DNA of 64,000 nucleotides from positions 248,001-312,000 of the forward strand of contig NZ_JAIWNB010000002.1 in NCBI RefSeq assembly GCF_020215705.1. The letters are read 5' to 3'. Made by a program: the position numbers and the translations under genes. Origin of the DNA: Nonomuraea aurantiaca. GTDB lineage: Bacteria > Actinomycetota > Actinomycetes > Streptosporangiales > Streptosporangiaceae. Within the stretch, counting starts at the first letter, position 1. The number at the start of each line of letters is the position of its first letter. Below are positions 9,271 through 17,032 of the stretch, piece after piece. The notes under the pieces were generated by a model. It did not search any database. It had not been told where the DNA came from and saw only the letters and a program-made list of their open reading frames with translations.

Positions 9271-9498
9271 CAGATTCCCTAACGTGAGGATTATCCGGCC
9301 GGTGAGGGGGAAATTTGATTCCGTGCCCCGGCCGACGACCTCAAGCTATAGGGACGGTCGTGACCGGACAAGGCGGATCCCCAGGAGTTCGGGGCGGCGC
9401 GCCGAGAGTAGTACGGGGGGTATCTAAAGTACCAATGCCGACTACAACTTTCGGATACCGCCCTTACCCGATCCCTTACTGCGGGCCACAATCCGGTC
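9271..9498. promoter_or_regulatory. Divergent control region between SARP and ubiA-like genes
   Basis: This 228-base gap separates two diverging genes and must hold both promoters. It is less GC-rich than the flanking genes. The heptamer CCCTTAC occurs at 9461-9467 and again at 9473-9479, a 12-bp period, just upstream of the ATG at 9499. I see no strong ribosome-binding site before ubiA and no convincing -10/-35 pair. Confidence 0.4.
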
Positions 9499-10428
9499 AT
9501 GGTCAGCTTATCGGTGTCGAATCAAGCGCCAGGTGTCTCCGCCCTGCGATCCAGTGCGCGGGTGCTCCGGCTGTGCTTCGTCGAGGCCCGTCCTGCCGTG
9601 CTCGCCGTGTCCACCCTTCGATTCATGACCGGAGCCGTGCTCGCCCTTCCGGTCTCGCCGGTGCCGGAACCGGCGAAAGTGCTGCAGGGGGCCACCGCCT
9701 GGGTTCTGTCGATCTTCGCCATCTACCTGCTCAACGGCGTCACCGACGTCACGGAGGACCGGGTCAACGGGTCCGGCCGGCCGATCGCCCGCGGTGACCT
9801 GGCCCCGCGGGCGGCGGCCGCCGTCGCCGCCGTCGCCGCCGGTCTCTCGATCGCCGCGACCACCGGCCTGCCCCCGGCGCTGACCTGGATCGTCGGGCTC
9901 AACCTGGTGCTCGGCTACCTCTACTCGGCCCCGCCGTTCCACCTCAAGAGCGGCTCCGCGGGCACGGTCATGGTGCTGTGCGCGTCGGGGCTGCTGTCGT
10001 ACTGGGGCGGGCTGACCGCCGTCACCGGCGGCGAGAGCTTGTCCACGCCGACGGGCCTGATCGTGTTCGCGGTCGCCGCGACCTGCTGGATGACGTTTGT
10101 GGGCGTACCCGCGAAGGATCTGTCCGACATCGAGGGAGACGCCGCGGCGGGCCGCCGGACCATCGCGGTGACCTGCGGAGAGCGGAGGTCACGTCATTTC
10201 ATGTACGTCGCCGCGCTCACGCTGGCCGCCGCGCTCGGCGTGGCCGTCGTGTTCTTCCGCGTGCCGCTCGCCGGCGTCTGCCTCGCCATGGTGACGGGCA
10301 CGGTCGCGGTGATCGCGGCGGGCCGATCGGCCGCCAAGGGCGGAAGTGATCAACAACGCCGGCCTTACAGGGCGTTCATGGCGACGCAGCACCTAGTTCA
10401 CATTACCGCGCTGATCTCTAATATCTGA
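9499..10428 (+). CDS. UbiA superfamily membrane prenyltransferase
   Basis: The 309-aa protein is strongly hydrophobic, with roughly eight membrane helices. It has both Asp-rich motifs of the UbiA family: NGVTDVTED (N79, D83, D87, the NxxxDxxxD motif) and KDLSDIEGDAAAGRRT near residue 215. These bind the Mg-diphosphate of an isoprenyl donor. Members attach prenyl chains to aromatic or other acceptors at the membrane. No prenyl diphosphate synthase is in the window, so donor and acceptor are unknown. It could prenylate the product or serve primary metabolism. The start ATG 9499 has no clear Shine-Dalgarno sequence. Confidence 0.85.
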   Translation: MVSLSVSNQAPGVSALRSSARVLRLCFVEARPAVLAVSTLRFMTGAVLALPVSPVPEPAKVLQGATAWVLSIFAIYLLNGVTDVTEDRVNGSGRPIARGDLAPRAAAAVAAVAAGLSIAATTGLPPALTWIVGLNLVLGYLYSAPPFHLKSGSAGTVMVLCASGLLSYWGGLTAVTGGESLSTPTGLIVFAVAATCWMTFVGVPAKDLSDIEGDAAAGRRTIAVTCGERRSRHFMYVAALTLAAALGVAVVFFRVPLAGVCLAMVTGTVAVIAAGRSAAKGGSDQQRRPYRAFMATQHLVHITALISNI

Positions 10429-10500
10429 CCTTATATGTTGCTTTGGTGGGGCACCTGCGAGATAGTTGGGGCACGCGCGTCCCATGGCCAAGGGGGCTCC

Positions 10501-11601
10501 TTGGATGCGGCATACGATGCTGAGAACGACCCTGCGAGATTCGTTGATGCTTGTCGAGAAGAAATCCTCAGGGAATTCGAGTCACAGCTCCAGGCCACCG
10601 GCAACGCTCTCTCCGCAGATCCGCGCGCCACGCACCAAGCCCTAATGACCGCCGAGTTCGTCCTCGACGATGTGGCGGCCACGCTCCGTGCCGGAAAAGT
10701 GCAGGTCAACGAGCTCTATAAGTTCCACGCATGGGAAGTCGGCACTACTCGCGCCTCGACCGGAGTTCATCCGAAGGCTTCTCTTGAGGCGGGCTCGCTT
10801 TTTTTCCGGGTAGCTCTGAGTCACCTCGCGCGACGAATAGCCGTCGAGGCCGACTCGCCGGCCGAAGCATTCACGCTCGTGGCCACCGGAATGGAGGAGA
10901 GCCTCTCCCGGCGAATCCGCGAGTCCGCCGAGAGCTATCACCGCTTCCTGCTCAACCAGGTGCAGGAGGCTCAGGGGGAGGAGCGCCGCCGCATCGCCCG
11001 TGAGCTGCACGATCGCATCGGCCATGGCATCAGCGTCGCGCACCAGCAGCTCGCCCTGGCGGAGGTGCACCGGGCCAGCGACCCGGCCAGGGCGGAGGTC
11101 AAGATCGGGGTCGCCCAGCAGGCCATCCAGGAAACGATGGAGAACCTGCGGCAGATAACCTCCGAGCTGCATCCCCAGGTTCCCGTACGGAGTCTGGAGA
11201 AGGCGTTGCTCGGTTTCCTGGAGGCGGTCGAGGACGATGTCGTGTCCGTCGGCCTCGATGTGAACGGTGACGAGTCATGGGCGGAGCCGAGGGTTCTCGA
11301 CGAGGCGTTCCTCATCATCCGGGAGGCCGCCCGCAACGCCCTCAGCCATGCCGGGCCCTCGGTGATCCTCATGCGGGTGGACATCGCGCCGCACGAGCTC
11401 AGCGCGACCGTCCAGGACAACGGGCAGGGCTTCGACCCGACGTGCGCCCGCGAGCGCGGCGGTGTGGGCCTGACATCCATGCGGGAGCGCGCCGAGTTAC
11501 TCGGGGGCAGCGTGGCCATCTCCAGCGCCCCCGGCAACGGCTGTCTCGTCGAGCTCCTCATCCCTCTCAAGAGACAGCCCCATGAACCGGACCGCGGGTA
11601 A
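10501..11601 (+). CDS. Cytosolic NarL-type sensor histidine kinase
   Basis: The protein has a C-terminal HisKA_3 dimerisation box (EERRRIARELHDRIGHG, with the phospho-acceptor His) and an HATPase_c domain (DNGQGFDP, GGVGLTSMRERAELLGG). The roughly 150-residue N-terminal part shows no membrane helix, so it probably senses a cytoplasmic signal. I prefer TTG 10501, preceded by AAGGGGG; an in-frame ATG at 10435 would add 22 residues but lies six bases after the ubiA stop with no ribosome-binding site. The gene overlaps the response regulator by 20 bases, so the pair is co-translated. TTA codon at 11497. Confidence 0.85.
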   Translation: MDAAYDAENDPARFVDACREEILREFESQLQATGNALSADPRATHQALMTAEFVLDDVAATLRAGKVQVNELYKFHAWEVGTTRASTGVHPKASLEAGSLFFRVALSHLARRIAVEADSPAEAFTLVATGMEESLSRRIRESAESYHRFLLNQVQEAQGEERRRIARELHDRIGHGISVAHQQLALAEVHRASDPARAEVKIGVAQQAIQETMENLRQITSELHPQVPVRSLEKALLGFLEAVEDDVVSVGLDVNGDESWAEPRVLDEAFLIIREAARNALSHAGPSVILMRVDIAPHELSATVQDNGQGFDPTCARERGGVGLTSMRERAELLGGSVAISSAPGNGCLVELLIPLKRQPHEPDRG

Positions 11602-12250
11602 CACCAAGATCAGCGTCGCCATCGTGGACGACCATGCGCTCTTCCGGGAGGGCCTGCGCGAGATCCTCGAGGCTTCCGGAGAGATGAGCATCGTCGGCGA
11701 GGCCGGCGACTCCGCGACCGCGCTGGCCGTCGTCGTCGAGACCCGGCCCGACGTGGTCCTGCTCGACGTGGAGATCCCCGGTGACGAGGTGACCGAGACC
11801 GTCACCCGGATCCGGTGCCTGTCTCCGGAGACGCAGATCATCATCCTGAGCATGTACGACGGGCCGCAGCTCCTCACCAGGCTGCTGGCCGCGGGCATCC
11901 GCGGCTACCTGCTCAAGAGCGTCCACCGGCATGAGCTGATCGCGGCGATCAGGAGCGTGTACGAGGACCCGGCGCGGGTGGTGCTCGCGGTGTCGCGCCA
12001 CAGCCTCGCGCACGTGGAGGGACCAGCGCCCGGCGTGCTGTCGCAAAAGGAGCAGGAGGTGCTCCAGCTGGCCGCCCAGGCGCTCAGCAACGGCCAGATC
12101 GCCCGCCGGCTCGGGCTCGCCGAGGCGACCGTGAAGCGGCACATGCGCAACATCTTCGTCAAGCTCAACGCCGTCTCCAGGATCGACGCCGTCAACAAGG
12201 CGCTCGCCGCGTCCCTGATCTCGCCCCAAAGCCGGAACGATCCCGACTGA
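11582..12250 (+). CDS. NarL/FixJ-type response regulator
   Basis: The 222-aa protein has an N-terminal receiver domain (VAIVDDHALFREGL acidic pocket, phospho-acceptor Asp in VLLDVE, conserved Lys in YLLKS) and a C-terminal LuxR helix-turn-helix (LSQKEQEVLQLAAQALSNGQIA, then EATVKRHMRNIFVKLN). It follows and overlaps the kinase gene, which marks it as the cognate partner. Targets are unknown; the nearest candidates are ubiA upstream and the PKS operons. Confidence 0.93.
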   Translation: MNRTAGNTKISVAIVDDHALFREGLREILEASGEMSIVGEAGDSATALAVVVETRPDVVLLDVEIPGDEVTETVTRIRCLSPETQIIILSMYDGPQLLTRLLAAGIRGYLLKSVHRHELIAAIRSVYEDPARVVLAVSRHSLAHVEGPAPGVLSQKEQEVLQLAAQALSNGQIARRLGLAEATVKRHMRNIFVKLNAVSRIDAVNKALAASLISPQSRNDPD

Positions 12251-12313
12251 GCCCGACCCCCGTGCCCAGTCGAGCCCTGAGCCCTGAGGTCAGTGCGCCG
12301 CTGGGCTTGGGGA

Positions 12314-13279
12314 TCAGAGCAGGAGCGCGCCCGACTGGCGCGCGCCGCCGGCCGGGAGGATTTCGGCCAGCCGGTCGCGGATCTCGGGTGCCAGGCGTAC
12401 ACCGGAGGCGGCCAGGTTCATCTCCAGGTGCACCTGGTCGCGGGTGCTCGGCACGGGCACGACGTGATCGCCGTGGGAGAGCAGCCAGGCCAGCGCCAGC
12501 CGGCCGGCGCCCAGGTCGAGCTGGGCCGCCGCGGCCTCGATCTGCCGCAGCGGAGGCGTGCTCAGCCGCAGGTGCTCCTGCTGGAAGCGCGGGTCCTCGT
12601 GCCGCCAGTCGCCGGCGCCGAGCTGGAGCGGCGACCTGATCCGGCCGGTGAGGAAGCCCCGGCCGAGCGGGCGGGCGGCGACCACGCCGAGGCCGAGCCG
12701 CCGCGCCTCGTCGAGGAGCCCCGGCGGGGCGTACGGGCCCCAGAGCGAGTACTCGACGGCGAGCGCGGTGACGGGATGCACGGCATGCGCCCGCCGTACC
12801 TGGTCGACCGTGGCGTTGGTCAGCCCGAGATGGCGGATCCGGCCCGCCCGCACGAGCTCCGACAGCCGGGACATCGCCTCCTCCACCGGGACGCGGTCGT
12901 CCAGGCAGTGCAGGTAGTACAGGTCGACGCAGTCGACGCCGAGGCGTTGCAGCGACGCCTCGCAGGCCCGCTTCAGGTAGTCGGGGCTCGCGTCGAACTC
13001 GATCGGCTCGCCGGGGCCGCCGCGGCGCACGCCGCCGCGCGTCGAGACCACCACCTCGTCGCGCCGCCCGGCGATGGCGCGGCCCACGAGGCGTTCCACC
13101 TCTCCGGCGGCGTAGAAGTCGGCGGTGTCCAGGAGCGTCACGCCGCCGTCCAGGGCACGGCGGATCAGGCCGAGCGCCTCATCGCCGTCGATGGGGCCAT
13201 AGGCGCCGCTGAGGGCCAGTGAGCCGAGTCCGATGTTCGAGATGTCCGGTCCATCCCGTCCCAGCCTCGTGTAACGCAA
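12314..13279 (-). CDS. Aldo/keto reductase with atypical catalytic Arg
   Basis: The sequence is a TIM-barrel aldo/keto reductase: LRYTRLGRDGPDISNIGLGS at the N-terminus, LLDTADFY with catalytic Asp and Tyr, DLYYLHCLDD with the catalytic His, and an NADPH-binding end (VPSTRDQVHLEMNLAA). At the place of the catalytic Lys (usually STKxG or ATKFG) this protein has STRGG, an Arg. I chose TTG 13279 (AAGG upstream) because homologues start there. An ATG at 13336 would add an AT-rich 19-residue leader with badly spaced GAGGG. It is transcribed leftward from a region holding a SARP-type operator. The substrate is unknown. Confidence 0.82.
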   Translation of the reverse strand: MRYTRLGRDGPDISNIGLGSLALSGAYGPIDGDEALGLIRRALDGGVTLLDTADFYAAGEVERLVGRAIAGRRDEVVVSTRGGVRRGGPGEPIEFDASPDYLKRACEASLQRLGVDCVDLYYLHCLDDRVPVEEAMSRLSELVRAGRIRHLGLTNATVDQVRRAHAVHPVTALAVEYSLWGPYAPPGLLDEARRLGLGVVAARPLGRGFLTGRIRSPLQLGAGDWRHEDPRFQQEHLRLSTPPLRQIEAAAAQLDLGAGRLALAWLLSHGDHVVPVPSTRDQVHLEMNLAASGVRLAPEIRDRLAEILPAGGARQSGALLL

Positions 13280-13336
13280 TTGGACCGCCTTAGTGTGCCA
13301 ATCGCAGACTGCTGCATTTCTATTGATACCTAGCAT

Positions 13337-13365
13337 CCCTCAAAGGGTGGTCAAAGACCGGTCAA
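13337..13365. promoter_or_regulatory. Putative SARP operator: three heptamers at 11-bp period
   Basis: Heptamers CCTCAAA (13337-13343), GGTCAAA (13348-13354) and GGTCAAA (13359-13365) are separated by exactly four bases each. Heptamer direct repeats at an 11-bp period are the established binding signature of SARPs such as ActII-ORF4 and DnrI. The site is just upstream of the leftward aldo/keto reductase gene and 240 bases upstream of the rightward metallophosphoesterase. Confidence 0.6.
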
Positions 13366-13520
13366 AGTCAGTTCTGGTGGTACGGATCGGCTTTGCGCTG
13401 AGGGGGAAGCTAGGTATTTATCCTCTTATGTATACGTTTTGCGGGACCCCCTGGATGACACGAGTTCTGCCCGTACCCGCTGAGCTGGGAACTCCTTCGG
13501 AGATGTCCCTGACCTGCGAC

Positions 13521-13538
13521 GACCCCTAGGCGTCCCCC
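13521..13538. promoter_or_regulatory. Putative SARP operator upstream of the phosphoesterase-PPTase pair
   Basis: GACCCCT (13521-13527) and GTCCCCC (13532-13538) are spaced by the four bases AGGC. The same arrangement (GACCCCT, AGGT, GACCCCT) appears at 15311 before the second SARP gene, so these two promoters share an element. It lies about 70 bases before the start of the metallophosphoesterase gene. Confidence 0.5.
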
Positions 13539-13607
13539 TACTTCCGAGGATCGCGCCCCATAAAGTAGTTAAGTGTGCTTTCGCAGAGATATGCTGCTGT
13601 ATAAGCT

Positions 13608-14462
13608 GTGCTGGTGGTCCTTGGAAGCGCGGGTGGTGGGAGGTTGCTGGCGGTCAGCGACCTCCATGTGGGCTTCTCGGAGAACAGGACCGTCGTCCAG
13701 AACCTCTTTCCGTATTCGGATGACGACTGGCTGCTGATCGCCGGAGATGTCGCCGAGCGGTTCGCCGACATCGAATGGGCGCTGACCCTTCTCAAGAGCC
13801 GTTTCTCCACGGTCGTCTGGACGCCCGGAAACCACGAGCTGTGGACGCCGCGCGACGATCCGATCCAGTTACGGGGCGAACACCGCTACCTCGCTCTGGT
13901 GGAGATGTGCCGGGGCCTCGGCGTGCTGACGCCGGAGGATCCCTATCCGGTCTGGACGGGACCCGGCGGTCCGGTGACCGTCGCTCCGCTATTCCTGCTC
14001 TACGACTACACCTTCGGCGCGAACGGCGCGGGCAAGCGCCTGGCCCTGGAACGCGCGCACGAGGCGGGCGTCGTCTGCACGGACGAGTATCTGCTGCACC
14101 CGGACCCCTACCCGACTCGCGACGCCTGGTGCCGGGCGCGGCTCGCGGAGACCCGGCGCCGCCTCGGCGAGCGGGATCCGCGCCTGCCCACCGTCCTGGT
14201 CAACCACTATCCGCTCGTCCGCGAGCCGACCCGGATCCTGCGGCACCCGGAGTTCGCCCTGTGGTGCGGCACCGAGCGGACCGCCACCTGGGCCCGGCAC
14301 TATGACGCGGCCGCGGTCGTCTACGGGCACCTGCACATCCCTCGCACGACGTTCCACGACGGGGTGCGCTTCGAAGAGGTCTCTCTGGGCTATCCGCGCG
14401 AGTGGGTCCCGCGCGGGCGCACCGGCGGCCCGCTCAGGACCGTACTCCCAGCTCCGGAGTGA
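13608..14462 (+). CDS. Metallophosphoesterase (calcineurin-like)
   Basis: The 284-aa protein has the metal-binding signature of calcineurin-like phosphoesterases in order: SDLHVG, AGDVAE, TPGNHE, NHYPL and YGHLH. Proteins of this type commonly sit beside Sfp-type phosphopantetheinyl transferase genes in actinomycetes, as here (two bases between stop and next start). The substrate is unknown; editing of phosphopantetheine or a nucleotide is a guess. The start is uncertain: GTG 13608 is the longest, and a TTG near 13644 following GGGAGG would begin directly at LLAVSDLH. A TTA codon is at 13869. Confidence 0.82.
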   Translation: MLVVLGSAGGGRLLAVSDLHVGFSENRTVVQNLFPYSDDDWLLIAGDVAERFADIEWALTLLKSRFSTVVWTPGNHELWTPRDDPIQLRGEHRYLALVEMCRGLGVLTPEDPYPVWTGPGGPVTVAPLFLLYDYTFGANGAGKRLALERAHEAGVVCTDEYLLHPDPYPTRDAWCRARLAETRRRLGERDPRLPTVLVNHYPLVREPTRILRHPEFALWCGTERTATWARHYDAAAVVYGHLHIPRTTFHDGVRFEEVSLGYPREWVPRGRTGGPLRTVLPAPE

Positions 14463-14464
14463 AC

Positions 14465-15151
14465 ATGATCGAGCACATCCTGCCCGCGACGGTCAAGGCG
14501 TACGACACCTTCGACGACCCGCCCGGGACGACGCTCTTCCCGGAGGAGGAACGGCTGATCGCGCGGGCCGTGGACAAGCGGCGCAGGGAGTTCACGACGG
14601 CGCGGCTGTGCGCGCGCAAGGCGATGGAGCGGCTCGGCGTGGCGCCGGTGCCCGTGCTGTCGGGGCTGCGCGGCGAGCCGCTGTGGCCGCCGGGCGTCAT
14701 CGGGAGCATCACCCACTGCGCCGGCTACCGGGCCGCCGCGCTCGCCCAGGCGGCGGGGACGATCGGCATCGACGCCGAGCCCGATGAGCCGCTGGCCGAA
14801 GGCGTCGTGGCGGCCATCTCGCTGCCGCAGGAGCGCGACATGCTCCGCGCTCTGTCCGCCGAGCAGCCGGGGGTGAGCTGGGACCGGCTGCTGTTCTGTG
14901 CCAAGGAGTCGGTCTACAAGGCGTGGTTCCCGCTGGCGAAGCGGTGGCTCGACTTCCAGGAGGCGGCCATCACGGTGGACCCGGTGCGGCGTACGTTCAC
15001 CGCGCGCCTCCTCGTGCTCGGGCCCCGCTGGCAGGGGCGGCGGCTGGGCGGCTTCACCGGCCGGTGGATGACCGGCAACGGCCTGATCGTGACCGCCATC
15101 GCCGTCCTGGCCCCGCAGCCGGCCGTTCAGAGCAGCGGTCAGGCGCGGTGA
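14465..15151 (+). CDS. 4'-phosphopantetheinyl transferase, Sfp/EntD type
   Basis: The 228-aa protein has the Sfp-family motifs GSITHCAGYRAAA, IGIDAEP (metal-binding Asp and Glu) and FCAKESVYKAWFP (K-E-xxx-K). It converts apo carrier proteins to holo form using coenzyme A. The modular PKS ACPs and the discrete ACPs of this cluster are the obvious substrates. ATG 14465 follows CCGGAG at good spacing and is coupled to the upstream phosphoesterase. Two further AcpS-type relatives are encoded at 27636 and 29720. Confidence 0.92.
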   Translation: MIEHILPATVKAYDTFDDPPGTTLFPEEERLIARAVDKRRREFTTARLCARKAMERLGVAPVPVLSGLRGEPLWPPGVIGSITHCAGYRAAALAQAAGTIGIDAEPDEPLAEGVVAAISLPQERDMLRALSAEQPGVSWDRLLFCAKESVYKAWFPLAKRWLDFQEAAITVDPVRRTFTARLLVLGPRWQGRRLGGFTGRWMTGNGLIVTAIAVLAPQPAVQSSGQAR

Positions 15152-15166
15152 ACTTTCCGCTGGAAT

Positions 15167-15206
15167 GCGAAAGGCCATCACACCATTCGGTGTGATGGCC
15201 TTTCGC
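15167..15206 (+). terminator. Strong intrinsic terminator after the PPTase gene
   Basis: A perfect 18-bp inverted repeat (arm GCGAAAGGCCATCACACC) flanks the 4-base loop ATTC, starting 15 bases after the PPTase stop. It isolates the phosphoesterase-PPTase unit from the SARP gene downstream. Confidence 0.92.
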
Positions 15207-15520
15207 AATCCGGGGTGCAACGGCGGAAGAACTGTGCATCGCCTCCCGAGCGGACAAAGTGCCGGTCAATCCGTCTGAGTTGAATCCTAGGACCGCCGGA
15301 ATAAGTTTCCGACCCCTAGGTGACCCCTGGAGACGACCATGGGGTGCCGATTCGGCGCCACCCCTATCGAGCGGGGTCGGCATGCCGTCAGGGGCCGCTT
15401 AGGGGTGACTTGGCCCGGGAGCCGTTACTAGCTTTGTGAGTAGTGCATATCCCGAGTTATCGGCGGGAGAGATTCCCACATGGCGCGACAATATCTTCAT
15501 CTGGCCGGGACGGAACGCTG
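15207..15520. promoter_or_regulatory. Gene-free control region of the second SARP gene, with two heptamer-repeat sites
   Basis: This 314-base region has no credible gene. GACCCCT occurs at 15311-15317 and 15322-15328 (four-base spacer). AGGGGCC at 15390-15396 and AGGGGTG at 15401-15407 form a second pair with the same spacing and inverted sense. Between them GGGGTG and CACCCC (near 15343-15363) form an inverted repeat. The arrangement fits binding by SARP proteins and possibly autoregulation. Transcription probably starts after the second site; TTACTAG near 15424 is a candidate -10 region. Confidence 0.55.
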
Positions 15521-17032
15521 ATGGCACTCGAATTCCACGTCCTCGGCCCGCTCCGGGTGTTCGACGACGGCGAAGAGCTGCAGATCTGCGCGAACAGGGA
15601 GCTGGCGATCCTGGCCAGCCTGGTCCTGAACGCCAACCGGGTCGTCAGCGTCGACCGGCTGATCGAGACCGTCTGGGCCGGCTCGGCACCGCAGAGCGCG
15701 GGCCGGCAGGTCGCCATCTGCGTGTCGCGGCTGCGCAGGACCCTCGGCGCCGCGGCGATCGAGACCTCCAGCCCCGGCTACCTGCTGCGGGTCGCGGCCG
15801 ACGACATCGACTGGCTCCGCTTCGGGGCGCTGGTGGCGCGGGCGCGCGGCCAGGCGGCGGGCGGGGCGCGCGAGGACGCCGTCCTGCTGCTGCGCGAGGC
15901 GCTCGCGCTGTGGCGGGGCAACCCCTTCGAGGACATTCGCGGCCTGCGGTACGACGTGGCGCGGATGGAGGAGTCCCGTCTGGAGGCCCTGGAGGCGTGC
16001 CTTGAGCTGGAGATCGACCTGGGGCACCATCACCGGGTGATCCCCGAACTGCTGGCCCTCGTGGCGGAATGCCCGTTCCGGGAGCGGGTCCGGGCCCAGC
16101 TCATGCTGGCGCAGTACCGGGCCGGCCGGCGGGCCGAGGCGCTGCGCACCTACCAGGAGACGCGCCGCTACCTGCTGGAGCAGATCGGCCTCGAACCGGG
16201 CCCCGCCCTGCGGCGGCTGCACGACCAGGTCCTCCGCGACGAGTCCGGGCTCATGCGGCCCGCCGCCCCCCGGCCGTCCGGCGCGGGGCCGGTCGTACCG
16301 TCGCAGCTGCCCCCGCAGGTGCTGCCGTACGTCGGCCGCACGGGCGAGCTCGCCGCGCTGGACGCGGCGCTGCGGCCCGAGCCGGAGGTGGCGGTGCCGG
16401 GCACGATGGTCCTGAGCGGGCCGCGCGGGGTGGGCAAGTCGGCGCTGGCCCTGCGCTGGGCGCACGGCAGGATCGACTGGTTCCCGGACGGGCAGCTGTA
16501 CGCCGACATGCGCGGCGTGTCCGCCGCCGCGGTCGTCGACCGGTTCCTGCGGGCGCTCGGCGTGCCCGCCCAGGACATCCCCCTCGACCCCGCCGAGAAG
16601 CTGGCGCTCTACCGCAGCTGTACGGCGCGCAGGCGGCTGCTCGTGGTGCTGGACGACGTCAAGGACAGCGCCCAGGTGCTGCCGCTGCTCCCCGGCGGCG
16701 CGAACTGCCGGGTGATCGTCACCAGCGCCGACCCGCTCGACGACCTCGTGGCCAGGCAGGGCGCGCACCGAGAGTTCGTCCGCCCGCTCCCGGCCGAAGC
16801 GGCGCGGGAGCTCGCCGACATGCTCGTCGGCGCGCCCTACACCCCGACCGTGGCCCAGGCCGTCACCGACCTGGTCGCCACCTCGTCAGGGAACCCCCTG
16901 TCCGTACGCCTCGGGGCCGCGCAGATGCGTTCGCGGGCGCGCCACCATCACGACCTGGCCAGGATGGCGCCCAACGCGCCGGCCAGCGCGGCCTGCGACG
17001 CCGCGCCGCCGGGCGAACGCCAGCCGACATGA
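15521..17032 (+). CDS. SARP family regulator with NB-ARC-like ATPase domain
   Basis: The 503-aa protein begins at ATG 15521 (MALEFHVLGPLRVFDDG, the normal SARP start) with GGGACGGA upstream. It has a winged-helix DNA-binding domain (1-95), an activation domain (about 100-245), then a P-loop region: VLSGPRGVGKSALALRWAH near residue 300 (Walker A) and RRLLVVLDDVKD (Walker B). It resembles a shortened AfsR/RedD-type regulator without TPR repeats. The last 85 bases overlap, antisense, the end of the flavin hydroxylase gene. Two heptamer-repeat sites lie in its own promoter. Confidence 0.9.
   Translation: MALEFHVLGPLRVFDDGEELQICANRELAILASLVLNANRVVSVDRLIETVWAGSAPQSAGRQVAICVSRLRRTLGAAAIETSSPGYLLRVAADDIDWLRFGALVARARGQAAGGAREDAVLLLREALALWRGNPFEDIRGLRYDVARMEESRLEALEACLELEIDLGHHHRVIPELLALVAECPFRERVRAQLMLAQYRAGRRAEALRTYQETRRYLLEQIGLEPGPALRRLHDQVLRDESGLMRPAAPRPSGAGPVVPSQLPPQVLPYVGRTGELAALDAALRPEPEVAVPGTMVLSGPRGVGKSALALRWAHGRIDWFPDGQLYADMRGVSAAAVVDRFLRALGVPAQDIPLDPAEKLALYRSCTARRRLLVVLDDVKDSAQVLPLLPGGANCRVIVTSADPLDDLVARQGAHREFVRPLPAEAARELADMLVGAPYTPTVAQAVTDLVATSSGNPLSVRLGAAQMRSRARHHHDLARMAPNAPASAACDAAPPGERQPT

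Noticed and set aside
12251..12313. Terminator between the response regulator and aldo/keto reductase genes
   Set aside because: CCCAG and CTGGG can pair over a long loop and CCCTGAG is duplicated, but no compact stem with high stability is visible.
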